Numbered from the stretch's first letter, positions 41,088 through 49,878 are shown. The stretch: 64,000 nucleotides of DNA from Treponema sp. (GCA_017935745.1 JAGBGX010000009.1:310001-374000); one strand, 5' to 3'. A program made the numbers and translations. Notes: generated by a model from the sequence alone, not told the origin.

Positions 41088-42383
41088 ATGAAGAAAGTTG
41101 TGGCAATCGGACTGGCGGCGGTGTGCGCATCGCTTGCCTTTGTAGGCTGCTCAAAAAAAGAGGGCAGCAGCGGTGCAGACAAGAGCAACAAGCTTGTTGT
41201 CTGGTCTTTCACAGACGAGCTTGACGGAATGATTAAGAATTATTTCAGCAAGGATTCCCGCTTTGCTGGAAAGTATGATATTTCATATTCTTTGACCCCT
41301 ACAGATCAGTTTCCTAACAAGCTTGATCCTGTTCTTGCTTCCGGCTCCGGATGCCCGGATGTGTTTGCGCTTGAAGATGCATTTGTGCGCAAGTACATAG
41401 AGTCAGGGCTTCTTCTTGACATTACCGACATTTATAACGAAGTCAAGGACAAAGTGTATCCGTATCCTGTTGAAGTCGGAACATACGATGGAAAAGTCTA
41501 CGGAATGTCATGGCAGGTAACGCCGGGCGCAGTGTTCTACCGCCGCTCCCTTGCAAAGAAATATCTGGGAACAGATGATCCTGCGGAAGTTCAGAAGCAC
41601 CTTGCAAACTGGGACAAATTCCTTGAGACAGCAGAGCTTCTTAAGCAGAAGTCAAACGGCGACTGCTATATTGTTTCTTCAACAGGCGATATGTTCAAGC
41701 CGTACAGCGCAGGCCGCTCAAAGCCGTGGGTTGTGGACGGAAAGCTTGTCGTTGATCCAAAAATGGAAGAATACATGGACATGTGCAAGACGCTGCATGA
41801 CAAGGGATATGAAGGACGTGTAGGACAGTGGTCTGAAGGATGGTTCGCCGGAATGAAGGGAACATTCAAGGACGAAACTGGAAAAGACAAGGAAATCTTC
41901 AGCTACTTCCTGCCGACATGGGGACTTCACTATGTGCTTAAGACAAACGCTCCTGAGTCATCAGGCGACTGGGCGATGTGCGCAGGCCCTGTAGGATACC
42001 GCTGGGGCGGAACATGGGTCGGAGCCTGGAAAGGAACAAAGAATCCGAACGCAGCGAAAGAGCTTATCAAGTACATTGCGACGGATGACACATTCCTTGA
42101 GTCATGGGCAAAAGACACAGGAGATGTTGTTTCAAACAAGAAAGTTGTAGACAAAATCAAGGATTCTTACTCAGATCCGTATCTTGGCGGACAGAACCAC
42201 TATGCAGCGTTTGCAAAAATGGCTGACAATGTGAATGGAAAGCTTTCACAGGGAACAGATCAGGCTATCGAGTCTATCTTTGGAGAAGAGTCAAATGCCT
42301 ATGTGAACGGTGAAAAGTCAAAGGAGCAGGCGCTTGAAGACTTCAAGACGCAGGTAGCTTCAACACTTTCACTTTCTTTGTAA
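41088..42383 (+). CDS. Sugar ABC importer substrate-binding lipoprotein
   Basis: The 431-residue lipoprotein has the signal MKKVVAIGLAAVCASLAFVGC and a carbohydrate-binding (family 1, MalE-like) fold: VVWSFTDELDGMIKNYF, GSGCPDVFALEDAFVRKYIESGLLLDIT and WGGTWVGAWKGTKNPNAAKELIKYIATDD. The fold captures an oligosaccharide for the two permeases downstream; the neighbouring GH94 and GH43 enzymes suggest cellobiose or xylo-oligosaccharides. ATG 41088 has AGGAGGA upstream. No ATPase gene is present here, so a shared MsmK/MalK-type ATPase elsewhere is expected. Confidence 0.92.
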   Translation: MKKVVAIGLAAVCASLAFVGCSKKEGSSGADKSNKLVVWSFTDELDGMIKNYFSKDSRFAGKYDISYSLTPTDQFPNKLDPVLASGSGCPDVFALEDAFVRKYIESGLLLDITDIYNEVKDKVYPYPVEVGTYDGKVYGMSWQVTPGAVFYRRSLAKKYLGTDDPAEVQKHLANWDKFLETAELLKQKSNGDCYIVSSTGDMFKPYSAGRSKPWVVDGKLVVDPKMEEYMDMCKTLHDKGYEGRVGQWSEGWFAGMKGTFKDETGKDKEIFSYFLPTWGLHYVLKTNAPESSGDWAMCAGPVGYRWGGTWVGAWKGTKNPNAAKELIKYIATDDTFLESWAKDTGDVVSNKKVVDKIKDSYSDPYLGGQNHYAAFAKMADNVNGKLSQGTDQAIESIFGEESNAYVNGEKSKEQALEDFKTQVASTLSLSL

Positions 42384-42396
42384 TCTTCCTGAGAAA

Positions 42397-42440
42397 TGCC
42401 TGATGCGGCTGGAATTTTCCGGCTGTGTCAGGCATATTTT
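42397..42440 (+). terminator. Intercistronic hairpin after the binding-protein gene
   Basis: TGCCTGA (42397-42403) pairs with TCAGGCA (42428-42434), with an inner TGGAA/TTCCG stem, followed by TATTTT. Such hairpins commonly lower transcription or protect the 5' mRNA, so that binding protein is made in excess over the permeases. Confidence 0.55.
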
Positions 42441-42475
42441 GTCCGGTTTCTGCCGGAAATTTGAGAGGTGCCCAG

Positions 42476-43438
42476 ATGAAGAAAAAATCCGGAATAGAAA
42501 CAAGGACAAACAGAGCCGGTTATCTTTTTGTTCTGCCCTTTATATTGGTTTATGCCGCATTCCAGCTGTGGCCTATTTTATATACGCTTATTCTGGGATT
42601 CGGAGACCTGAAAGGACTGCGAAGCGACTTTAAGATTATCGGTTTGAAAAATTTTCAGAAGCTTCTGGGAGACAGATATTTCTGGGGTTCTGTAAAAAAT
42701 ACGTTTATTATGTGGGGATGCAACTTTGCCCCGCAGCTTGGGATTGCATTGCTGTTTGCAATCTGGTTTACTGATATACGCCTTAACTTGCGCGGACGCG
42801 GTCTCTTCAGGGCGGTTTTTTATATGCCCAACCTTTTGACAACAGCTTCCATTGCCATTTTGTTCCGCAGTCTTTTTGCATATCCTGTCGGGCCGATCAA
42901 TCAGTTTTTGACAGGAACGCTCGGCATCTGGTCTTCGGGTGTCATTGACGGCGAGGTTGTCAAGCAGGGATTCAACTTTTTCCGCATGCCTACAGCTTCG
43001 CGCCTGATTGTTTCGTTTATCCAGTGGTGGATGTGGTGCGGCCACACGCTGATTATGCTTATGGCTGGAATCACAAGCATTTCACCGTCTTTATACGAGG
43101 CTGCTATTGTTGACGGCGCAAGCAACCGGCAGCAGACATTCTATATAACGCTGCCCCTTCTCCGCCCGATGATGCTGTATCTGCTGGTTACATCTATGAT
43201 TGGAGGCATGCAGCTCTTTGAAATTCCGTTCCTGCTCACAGGCATGCACGGAGAGCCTGACTTTAAAATCAGGACGATGGCTCTGTATCTGTATAACATG
43301 GGATTCCAGGGCGGACTCGACTACTCGTATGCGGCGGCAATCGCCATTGCTATCTTTATAATTACGATTATTCTGGCTGTCGGAATCAACGCCCTTATAA
43401 AAGAGCGTCCGAGCAAAAAGCATAGCAAGGAGATGTAA
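42476..43438 (+). CDS. Sugar ABC importer permease (MalF type)
   Basis: The 320-residue permease has six hydrophobic segments and the EAA motif SLYEAAIVDGASNRQQTFYITLPLLRP, which contacts the ATPase. The N-terminal segment RAGYLFVLPFILVYAAFQLWPI is typical of MalF/UgpA partners. ATG 42476 with GAGAGGTG upstream is preferred to an earlier ATG without a ribosome-binding site. It works with the binding protein and the next permease. Confidence 0.92.
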   Translation: MKKKSGIETRTNRAGYLFVLPFILVYAAFQLWPILYTLILGFGDLKGLRSDFKIIGLKNFQKLLGDRYFWGSVKNTFIMWGCNFAPQLGIALLFAIWFTDIRLNLRGRGLFRAVFYMPNLLTTASIAILFRSLFAYPVGPINQFLTGTLGIWSSGVIDGEVVKQGFNFFRMPTASRLIVSFIQWWMWCGHTLIMLMAGITSISPSLYEAAIVDGASNRQQTFYITLPLLRPMMLYLLVTSMIGGMQLFEIPFLLTGMHGEPDFKIRTMALYLYNMGFQGGLDYSYAAAIAIAIFIITIILAVGINALIKERPSKKHSKEM

Positions 43439-43590
43439 TAAAAACTTTGCCGAAAAATGCCGTCAAAGTTTTTATTCACAAGTTTGCGTTGCAAACTTCA
43501 CTATCGACTGTGCGTTTTCATTTCATTGCAAACGCACGCTAAAAAGCCAGCCGCAATTTCAAAAAATCGCTCTTGGCTTTTTATGGGAGA
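43439..43590. repeat. Multi-hairpin intergenic element, copy C
   Basis: There are four hairpins in series. AAAAACTTTG pairs with CAAAGTTTTT (43439-43473). AAGTTTGC-GTT-GCAAACTT spans 43480-43498. GTGCGTTT pairs with AAACGCAC around the loop TCATTTCATTGC (43510-43537). AAAAAGCCA pairs with TGGCTTTTT (43541-43582). GGGAG follows as the ribosome-binding site of the second permease. Stem 3 differs from copy B by paired changes while the loop is identical. Confidence 0.75.
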
Positions 43591-43596
43591 ACTGAT

Positions 43597-44436
43597 ATGA
43601 AATATACGACAGAGCTGACCTTAAAAAGAACAATACTGTATGTGCTGATGATATTTTTCGCTCTGCTGGCGATAATTCCCATCTACTTGATGCTCATAAA
43701 TGCCACCAGATCGAACGCGCAGATAAATGCAGGAATTTCCCTTATTCCAGGCACAAACACGCTTCAGAACTGGAAAAACCTGACAAACCGTTCCTTTAAA
43801 ATATGGCGCGGATTCGGGAACAGCGCAATCATTGCTGTTTTTTCAACAATACTGGGAGTGTACTTTTCGTCCCTGACTGCCTACGGAATTCAGGTGTACC
43901 GGTTCAGGGGAAGGAATTTTCTCTGGGGATTTATCCTCATTGTCATCATGATTCCGGGAACGCTTTCGTTTATCGGATTCTATCAGTTCATGGCGAAAAT
44001 TCACCTGACAAACAGCTTTATTCCGCTCATTGTTCCCACTATTGCTTCGGCAGGAACAGTTCTGTTCTTGCGCCAGTATATGGAATCAATTCTTTCATTT
44101 GAGCTGATTGACGCAGGGCGGATTGACGGCGCGGGCGAATTCAGGATTTTCAACACAGTCATGCTTCCGATTCTGACTCCGGCGATTGCGGCGCAAAGCA
44201 TCTTTTCGTTTGTCGGATCATGGAACAACTTTATGACTCCGTTTGTTCTTCTTTCCGATCAGGATAAGTATACGCTGCCGATGCTTGTGCAGTCCCTGCG
44301 CGGTGATATTTACCGCACGGAATACGGTTCCATTTATCTGGGAGTTGCGGTTTCCCTTATCCCGATTCTTATTTTCTATGCGTTTATGTCCCGGTTCATT
44401 ATTTCCGGCATTACAATGGGAAGTGTCAAGGAATAG
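43597..44436 (+). CDS. Sugar ABC importer permease (MalG type)
   Basis: The 279-residue permease has six hydrophobic segments. The EAA loop here is SFELIDAGRIDGAGEFRIFNTVMLPILTP. The N-terminal half has the MalG-like FALLAIIPIYLMLINATRSNAQI. Together with the preceding permease it forms the membrane channel. ATG 43597 follows GGGAG, which ends the hairpin element between the two permease genes; such a long spacer inside an importer operon is unusual. Confidence 0.93.
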   Translation: MKYTTELTLKRTILYVLMIFFALLAIIPIYLMLINATRSNAQINAGISLIPGTNTLQNWKNLTNRSFKIWRGFGNSAIIAVFSTILGVYFSSLTAYGIQVYRFRGRNFLWGFILIVIMIPGTLSFIGFYQFMAKIHLTNSFIPLIVPTIASAGTVLFLRQYMESILSFELIDAGRIDGAGEFRIFNTVMLPILTPAIAAQSIFSFVGSWNNFMTPFVLLSDQDKYTLPMLVQSLRGDIYRTEYGSIYLGVAVSLIPILIFYAFMSRFIISGITMGSVKE

Positions 44437-44450
44437 CTTGCACTGTTTGC

Positions 44451-44482
44451 CCGGGCAGCATTGCTGTCCGGCTGTTTTTTTT
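44451..44482 (+). terminator. Terminator-like hairpin between the permease and GH43 genes
   Basis: CCGGGCAGC (44451-44459) pairs with GCTGTCCGG (44463-44471, one G-U pair) around ATT, followed by CT and a G-interrupted run of eight T residues. The GH43 ribosome-binding site begins right after it, so expression of GH43 depends on read-through or a regulated release. Confidence 0.65.
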
Positions 44483-44496
44483 CGGAGATGCTGCCT

Positions 44497-46098
44497 ATGA
44501 AAGTGCACAATCCTATTCTGTCTGGTTTTCACGCAGATCCTTCTATTGTGAATGCAGGCGGGGAATGTTTTATTGCCAATTCAACGTTTGAATGGTTTCC
44601 TGGCGTTGAAATCCACCGCTCAAAGGATATGAAGTCATGGATGCCTGTGCCTTCTCCTTTGTCTGACAAGCGGCTGCTTGATATGGCGGGAAACAAGGCT
44701 TCCTGCGGAATCTGGGCGCCGTGCCTTTCGTATTCAGACGGACTGTTCTGGCTTGTGTACACGAATGTGCGCAGCTGGAATTCCGGCCCGTGGAAAGATA
44801 CTCCGAACTATCTTACTACGGCAGCATCAATTGAAGGCCCGTGGTCTGACCCGGTGTTTTTGAATGCTTCCGGGTTTGACGCTTCTCTGTTCCATGATGA
44901 CAACGGAAAAAAATGGCTTGTAAACATGGAATGGGATTTCCGGCAGTCCGGGCCGCGCCAGTTTTCAGGAATACTTGTTCAGGAATATGATCCTGAGGCA
45001 AAGCAGCTCACAGGCAAGGCTCACAAAATTTTTGAGGGAACTGATATCGGACTTGTGGAAGGCCCGCATATCTATAAAAAAGACGGATGGTATTATCTTC
45101 TTGCGGCGGAAGGCGGAACAGGCTACGAGCATGCCATAACGTGCGCCCGCTCCCGGAATTTGTTCGGGCCGTATGAAGTGCATCCGGGAAATCCGCTTAT
45201 AACTTCCTACGGATATGACTGCATGCTCAAGCGCGCAGGACACGGCTCATGGTGCAAGTCGCCGGACGGAAAAAAAGATTATCTTGTCTATCTGTGCGGA
45301 CGTCCGCTGCCGGGAACAGAACGCTGTGTGCTTGGACGCGAAACAGGAATTGCCGAGCTGGAATGGAAGGACGGCTGGCCATGGGTAAAGCAGACTGACG
45401 GAACGCTTGGCAATGTTCCGCCTGACTATATAGAGCTGGAAGGCAGCGGAGAAATTGCTGCGGGGCAGGGAATGGTTCACCCTGCTGAAACATATCGATT
45501 TAAGGACACAGAATTTCTGCTTGACTTCAAGACGCTCCGCATTCCTTTTGATGAAAAGCGCTTTTCTATTTCTGAGCGGCCGGGATTCCTGCGGATTCAT
45601 GGCGGGCAGTCGCCTGTCTCCTGTTTTGAGCAAGGACTTTTGGCGCGCCGTCAGACGGACTTCAGCTTTGAGGCAGAAACAAAGCTTGAGTTCGAGCCTG
45701 AAAGCTTTCAGCAGTTTGCCGGAATGGTGTACCGCTATGATGAGGAGACTCAGTATCTGTGCGCTGTGACACGCCATGAGCAGAAGGGAAAAGTCATTCA
45801 GGTTATGACTATCATGCCGGAAGGATTTGTCCGCGAAATGGAGATGCCTGTTGATGAGCATAAGCCTGTATGGATAAAGCTTTCTGTCCGCGGAAAGAAC
45901 GGCTTTTTCTTCTGGTCTCAGGACGGGAAAATCTGGCGGCAGCTGCGTCCGCTCCTTGATGCGGGCAAGCTTTCCGATGAATACGGCGGGCAGGGATTTA
46001 CCGGCGCGTTTGTGGGAATGTACTGCGCAGACCTGGTTTCCTACAGCCGTCATGCCGACTTTGAATACTTTTCCTATAAAAGAACAGAAGAAAACTGA
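44497..46098 (+). CDS. GH43 beta-xylosidase-type glycoside hydrolase
   Basis: The 533-residue protein has no signal peptide and is predicted cytoplasmic. The five-bladed propeller carries Asp14 (FHADPSI, general base), Asp128 (GFDASLFHDD, pKa modulator) and Glu188 (LVEGPHIYK, general acid). The C-terminal 200 residues form the concanavalin-like sandwich typical of GH43 xylosidases (LARRQTDFSFEAETKLEF). It probably trims imported xylo-oligosaccharides. ATG 44497 has GGAG upstream; a longer frame runs through the terminator and is rejected. Confidence 0.92.
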   Translation: MKVHNPILSGFHADPSIVNAGGECFIANSTFEWFPGVEIHRSKDMKSWMPVPSPLSDKRLLDMAGNKASCGIWAPCLSYSDGLFWLVYTNVRSWNSGPWKDTPNYLTTAASIEGPWSDPVFLNASGFDASLFHDDNGKKWLVNMEWDFRQSGPRQFSGILVQEYDPEAKQLTGKAHKIFEGTDIGLVEGPHIYKKDGWYYLLAAEGGTGYEHAITCARSRNLFGPYEVHPGNPLITSYGYDCMLKRAGHGSWCKSPDGKKDYLVYLCGRPLPGTERCVLGRETGIAELEWKDGWPWVKQTDGTLGNVPPDYIELEGSGEIAAGQGMVHPAETYRFKDTEFLLDFKTLRIPFDEKRFSISERPGFLRIHGGQSPVSCFEQGLLARRQTDFSFEAETKLEFEPESFQQFAGMVYRYDEETQYLCAVTRHEQKGKVIQVMTIMPEGFVREMEMPVDEHKPVWIKLSVRGKNGFFFWSQDGKIWRQLRPLLDAGKLSDEYGGQGFTGAFVGMYCADLVSYSRHADFEYFSYKRTEEN

Positions 46099-46140
46099 TT
46101 CGTGCGGCGTATATCCCGGTGCTTGCATCGGGATATGTTG
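46097..46140. repeat. Dispersed GATTCGTGC hairpin element, copy 3
   Basis: The GATTCGTGC core (starting within the GH43 stop codon) is followed by ATATCCCGGTGC, which pairs with GCATCGGGATAT around a TT loop (12 bp, with G-U pairs). Compared with the copy at 29261 the arms differ but the CGCTTGC-like turn is kept. Confidence 0.5.
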
Positions 46141-46196
46141 ATTAGTGCCGGTTTTCTGCGCGGTTCCAGCTTTTGCCGTGCATTGGGAAAGTTCAG

Positions 46197-46225
46197 TTGC
46201 CATTTTCCTTTTTTTCATTTATTAT
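46197..46225 (+). promoter_or_regulatory. Promoter of the LacI-family regulator gene
   Basis: TTGCCA (46197-46202), a 17-nt spacer and TATTAT (46220-46225). It would give a leader of about 22 nt carrying GGGAAGAG. Confidence 0.6.
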
Positions 46226-46253
46226 AAAAAACAGTTGGGAAGAGTTTTCTTTT

Positions 46254-47273
46254 ATGGTTACAATCTACGACATTGCTTTAAAAACAGGTTTTTCTGCCCC
46301 GACAATTTCAAAGGCGCTGAACGGCACTGGCGGCCTGAGCAAAAGCACACGGAAAAAAATCCTGACGGTTGCAGAAGAACTCGGATACAGGCCGAACATG
46401 GCTGCCCGTTCTCTCACTACAAAAAAATCGTTCCTTATTGGAATTATTTTTGAAGACATTGACATGCAGCGCGGCTTTGAGCATCCGCTTTTCGGAGGAA
46501 TTCTGAACAGGCTCAGGATGGAAATTGAAGTTTCCGGATATGACCTGATTTTTCTTTCGCATTTATCTATGGAAAAAAGAAATTCCTATGTGGAGCACTG
46601 CCGCTACAGGAACATTGATGTCTGCGTTGTTATAAATCCCGTGAACGCCGACAAGTCGATTATGGAGCTTGCCAGTTCCGGCATTCCGTGCGTTTCAACA
46701 AATTTTGTCATTCCTGGAATTCCGACTGTCATTACTGCGAACAAAGAGGCGGGCTACAATGCGGCATCATATTTTATCAGGAACGGGCATAAAAAGATTG
46801 CATACATTTCCGGCTCGTATACGCGGTACAATGTGGCGGCTCTCGACCGCCTTGAAGGCCTCAGGCAGGCGGAAAAAGAATTCGGCTTGCAGTATGATGA
46901 GTCATATGTGGAATACTGTCCCCAGTGGACGCGTGAGTGCGGATACAAGGCGATGAAAAGCCTGCTGGGCCGGCATAAGGACATAACGGCAGTCTTTGTT
47001 TCCAGTGACAATATGGCTGTGGGCGCGATGGAATATGCAAAGTCTGCCGGCATGAAAATTCCTGAAGATATTTCCTTTATCGGGTTTGACGATGAAATGT
47101 TCTCTGAATTCTACTCGCCGCCAATCACAACATTCAGGCAGAACAGAACTGTCATCGGAGAGCTTGCCGCGGAAATACTGATGAACAGGATTGCAGGAAT
47201 TCCAGTGAGCGAATGCGTTCTGATTCCTGCCGACTTTATCATCCGCAGCTCTGTAAAAAACATGCATTCATAG
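46254..47273 (+). CDS. LacI-family transcriptional regulator
   Basis: The 339-residue repressor starts with a LacI helix-turn-helix (MVTIYDIALKTGFSAPTISK), followed by the hinge region (KKILTVAEELGYRPNMAARSL). A periplasmic-binding-protein-like sensor domain fills the rest, with VFVSSDNMAVGAMEYAK and the typical SFIGFDDEMFSEFYSPPITTFRQ end block. Its position after the importer and GH43 genes, and the AACCGGTT operators at 40951 and 40993, make it the likely regulator of the locus. ATG 46254 begins the HTH; the longer frame adds residues unrelated to the family. Confidence 0.93.
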   Translation: MVTIYDIALKTGFSAPTISKALNGTGGLSKSTRKKILTVAEELGYRPNMAARSLTTKKSFLIGIIFEDIDMQRGFEHPLFGGILNRLRMEIEVSGYDLIFLSHLSMEKRNSYVEHCRYRNIDVCVVINPVNADKSIMELASSGIPCVSTNFVIPGIPTVITANKEAGYNAASYFIRNGHKKIAYISGSYTRYNVAALDRLEGLRQAEKEFGLQYDESYVEYCPQWTRECGYKAMKSLLGRHKDITAVFVSSDNMAVGAMEYAKSAGMKIPEDISFIGFDDEMFSEFYSPPITTFRQNRTVIGELAAEILMNRIAGIPVSECVLIPADFIIRSSVKNMHS

Positions 47274-47407
47274 CAAGCGCGCTGCGGTAAACATCTCTCA
47301 GAAGATTGCGCATTGAGCGTTTCTTTGATACAGGCATCGTGGATGCTTTCAGCTCCGCAGGAATAAAATCTTCCGCGTGAATCAATCAGAAATATAGGAC
47401 AATCCGC

Positions 47408-47436
47408 TTGAACATAAGCTGATAACAGTGTATACA
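47408..47436 (+). promoter_or_regulatory. Promoter of the MATE gene, short or absent leader
   Basis: TTGAAC (47408-47413), a 17-nt spacer and TATACA (47431-47436), with ATG 47449 12 nt further on. No ribosome-binding site lies between. Confidence 0.55.
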
Positions 47437-47448
47437 GTATGCTGTTTT

Positions 47449-48801
47449 ATGGACAGAGAAAACTACAGGTTCACCATTGTAAAAATTGCGCTTCCGATTA
47501 TGCTCAGTTCCCTGATTTCCCAGCTTCAGATGCTGATTGACAGGATTTTTCTGGGCAGGCTCGATGTTATTTTTATGAGCGCAGTGGGAAATGCAACAGT
47601 TCCCATGTGGACAACAATGTCTGCGCTTTTTTCGCTTACGACCGGCGCGACAATTCTTGCAAGCCAGGCAATCGGCGAGGGAAAAAATGAAAAGGCTGTT
47701 GACTACATGGCATCCTTATTTAAATTCAGCAATGTGATTTCCCTGGCGCTGTTTCTGTTCTGGACGTTCTGTCCGCGCCTTGTGTTTCAGGCGATGGGTG
47801 TTGCTCCGGAAGTAATCGGAGCCGCGGTTCAATATACGGTTCTGTATGCGCCGGTCTTTATTCTGACGGGAATCGGGGCAAGCGTGAATTCCCTGATGCA
47901 GATCTGCTCGTACACAAAGCCGCTTCTTGTCACAGGAGTGCTCCGTTCTGCACTGAATGTGTTTCTTGACTGGGCGCTGATTTTCGGCCGCTGCGGATTT
48001 CCTGAAATGGGAGTGCGGGGCGCAGCTCTTGCAACAACTGCCGCGGAATTTGCCGGCGGAGCTGTTCTTGCTGTAATTGTAATCCATTCCCGCCGCCTTG
48101 AATTCCGGCCGGCGCTGCATCAGATTGCAAAAGCCAAATTCTCATTCTATGCAGAGTCGGTGAAGCTCGGGCTTCCGACTGCTTCAGAAGATTTTGCGTG
48201 GAATTTCGGCAATCTGCTTCTTGTGCGGATTTTAAACGCAATCAGCTCTGTTGCTGCGGGAATTTACACGATTGTCTTCAGCATTGAAATTATTCCTGTT
48301 GTCATTTTCGGTGCGCTCGGAAACGCAACGCTCACTCTCACTGGAAAGGAGACGGGCAGAAAGGACTTTGTTCAGTTTCACAAGATTGTGCGGACAGTTG
48401 TCTTTTGGTCTGTATGCGTTTCTGCGCTGTGCCTGCTGCTGTTTATCATTTTCCCGTACAGCATTATGAGCCTTTTTACAAAGGACGCTGCAATTATCGC
48501 CTCGTCGCTCGTGTATCTGGCGATTGTCGGAGTCGATTTGTTTCCCAAGTCGCTGAACATTGTAATTGGCTCGGGAATCCGCGGATACGGAGACACAAAA
48601 TGGATGCTCTTTACACAGCTGTTCGGAACGGTGTTTGTTGTTTCTGTTGCAAACCTGTTTGTGTTCGGACTTAAGCTCGGGATTGCAGGCGTTTTTGCCG
48701 CGGTTGTTTTTGATGAGACTGTGCGCTGCACCGTGAATTCCGTCAGGTTCCGCAGAATCGGGAATTCCGGCAGTTCCTCTTCCGCCCGAAACAGGCGTTG
48801 A
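47449..48801 (+). CDS. MATE-family multidrug/cation efflux transporter
   Basis: The 450-residue protein has about twelve hydrophobic segments and the MATE repeat pattern: ALPIMLSSLISQLQMLIDRIFLGRLD, GATILASQAIGEGKNEKA and GCGIRGYGDTKWML-like sequence (GSGIRGYGDTKWM) near the C-terminus. Such transporters expel drugs or metabolites in exchange for Na+ or H+. ATG 47449 (MDRENYRF) was chosen; GTG 47428 is in frame but lies upstream of the predicted -10 box. The promoter of cysE overlaps its stop codon. Confidence 0.9.
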   Translation: MDRENYRFTIVKIALPIMLSSLISQLQMLIDRIFLGRLDVIFMSAVGNATVPMWTTMSALFSLTTGATILASQAIGEGKNEKAVDYMASLFKFSNVISLALFLFWTFCPRLVFQAMGVAPEVIGAAVQYTVLYAPVFILTGIGASVNSLMQICSYTKPLLVTGVLRSALNVFLDWALIFGRCGFPEMGVRGAALATTAAEFAGGAVLAVIVIHSRRLEFRPALHQIAKAKFSFYAESVKLGLPTASEDFAWNFGNLLLVRILNAISSVAAGIYTIVFSIEIIPVVIFGALGNATLTLTGKETGRKDFVQFHKIVRTVVFWSVCVSALCLLLFIIFPYSIMSLFTKDAAIIASSLVYLAIVGVDLFPKSLNIVIGSGIRGYGDTKWMLFTQLFGTVFVVSVANLFVFGLKLGIAGVFAAVVFDETVRCTVNSVRFRRIGNSGSSSSARNRR

Positions 48802-48826
48802 CAAGCGCAGAAAAACATTCTATTAT
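48798..48826 (+). promoter_or_regulatory. Promoter of cysE
   Basis: TTGACA (48798-48803), a 17-nt spacer and TATTAT (48821-48826). The -35 box overlaps the stop codon of the MATE gene. Transcription should start near 48833, giving a leader of about 143 nt. Confidence 0.75.
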
Positions 48827-48832
48827 TTATAT

Positions 48833-48975
48833 CAGACAGCTTGAAAAAGCTGAAAAACTCTCTCCGATGTCCGAGCAATCGGACGGTAGCAGTGCCGGAT
48901 TTTCTGACACTGCTCTTTTTTATATGGAAACCTTTGAAGATTTCGGTTTTTAGAGGCAGCTTAAAACGAGGCCAG
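48833..48975 (+). promoter_or_regulatory. Structured cysE leader with an internal terminator and a Ser-rich upstream reading frame
   Basis: Three hairpins are visible. CAGCTT-GAAA-AAGCTG spans 48837-48852. TCCGA-GCAA-TCGGA spans 48869-48882. A terminator-like stem pairs AGCAGTG (48889-48895) with CACTGCT (48908-48914), followed by C and six T residues. An ATG at 48867 opens a 28-codon frame with five Ser codons in its first 13, ending at TAG 48951-48953, but it has no clear ribosome-binding site. The arrangement suggests attenuation; it does not match a T-box. Confidence 0.55.
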
Positions 48976-49842
48976 ATGAATATCACAATAGACAATGCTG
49001 TAAAGAATATCCTTGATTCATATCAGAAATACGGCGGAATAAATCTTGACGGAGCAAAGAAATTTCCGAACAGGCAGAATGTCATTGCCGTGCTGAAGGA
49101 TTTGCAGTGCCTTGTCTTTCCAGGCTACCGGGTTGCAGAAGAAATTGACGAGCTTACTTTGAAGTTTATTACCGGGGAGCGCGTCAACCGCATTGTTTCG
49201 CTGCTTACACGGGAAATCAAGCGCGCGCTTTCATTTGTCGTTCAGAATGACAAGGTGGAGCTTTCCCACTGCTTTAACCTTGCGGAAAAAGCCGCCCTTG
49301 CGCTCATTGAAGAAATCCCGGAAATCCGCCGCAAGGTTGCTCTCGATGTTCATGCTGCAAATGCCGGGGATCCCGCCGCAAAGTCACGGGAAGAAGTCAT
49401 TGTTTCGTATCCGTGCGTTGAAGCGGTTTCTGTGTACCGTATTGCGCATTTCCTGTATAAGAACGGGGTTCCCGTCATTCCCCGGATAATGAGCGAGCAT
49501 GCCCACGGACTTACAGGAATCGACATAAATCCCGGCGCGTCAATCGGCGAAAGCTTTTTTATTGATCATGGAACGGGCGTTGTTATCGGCGAAAGCTGCA
49601 TAATTGGCAACAATGTGAAGATTTATCAGGGCGTAACGCTCGGCGCCCTCAGTGTAAAAAAAGACTTGATGAACAAAAAAAGGCATCCTACAATAGAAGA
49701 TGATGTGACAATCTATGCAAATGCGACAATTCTCGGCGGCGACACCGTTATCGGGAAAGGATGCATCATAGGAGGAAACACCTGGATAACAAAATCCGTT
49801 CCTCCAGGCACAACATTCACCCAAGGACAGAACGGCAAGTAA
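48976..49842 (+). CDS. cysE: Serine O-acetyltransferase
   Basis: The 288-residue enzyme transfers acetyl from acetyl-CoA to serine, the first step of cysteine synthesis. The N-terminal helical part (about 1-165) includes VLKDLQCLVFPGYR. The C-terminal left-handed beta-helix has hexapeptide repeats, with GASIGESFFIDHGTGVVIGE and KIYQGVTLGALSV forming the catalytic His/Asp region. Length and order fit the EpsC-like group. ATG 48976 has CGAGG close upstream; an in-frame TTG at 48841 would place the terminator inside the gene and is rejected. Confidence 0.94.
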   Translation: MNITIDNAVKNILDSYQKYGGINLDGAKKFPNRQNVIAVLKDLQCLVFPGYRVAEEIDELTLKFITGERVNRIVSLLTREIKRALSFVVQNDKVELSHCFNLAEKAALALIEEIPEIRRKVALDVHAANAGDPAAKSREEVIVSYPCVEAVSVYRIAHFLYKNGVPVIPRIMSEHAHGLTGIDINPGASIGESFFIDHGTGVVIGESCIIGNNVKIYQGVTLGALSVKKDLMNKKRHPTIEDDVTIYANATILGGDTVIGKGCIIGGNTWITKSVPPGTTFTQGQNGK

Positions 49843-49878
49843 GTTTCCTTGAATTTTTATAAATTCAGCGTTCTCTTA

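Noticed and set aside
45247..46218. 323-codon open frame on the minus strand
   Set aside because: It is the shadow of the GH43 gene; the composition is that of an antisense translation.
46128..46253. LacI autoregulation through an AACCGGTT operator at its own promoter
   Set aside because: No AACCGGTT core is present between the GH43 stop and the regulator start.
48833..48975. T-box riboswitch before cysE
   Set aside because: No AGGGTGGNACCGCG T-box sequence is present, although a terminator exists.
48841..48975. N-terminally extended CysE from TTG 48841
   Set aside because: The extension would include the terminator hairpin and its T run, and its residues do not resemble serine acetyltransferases.
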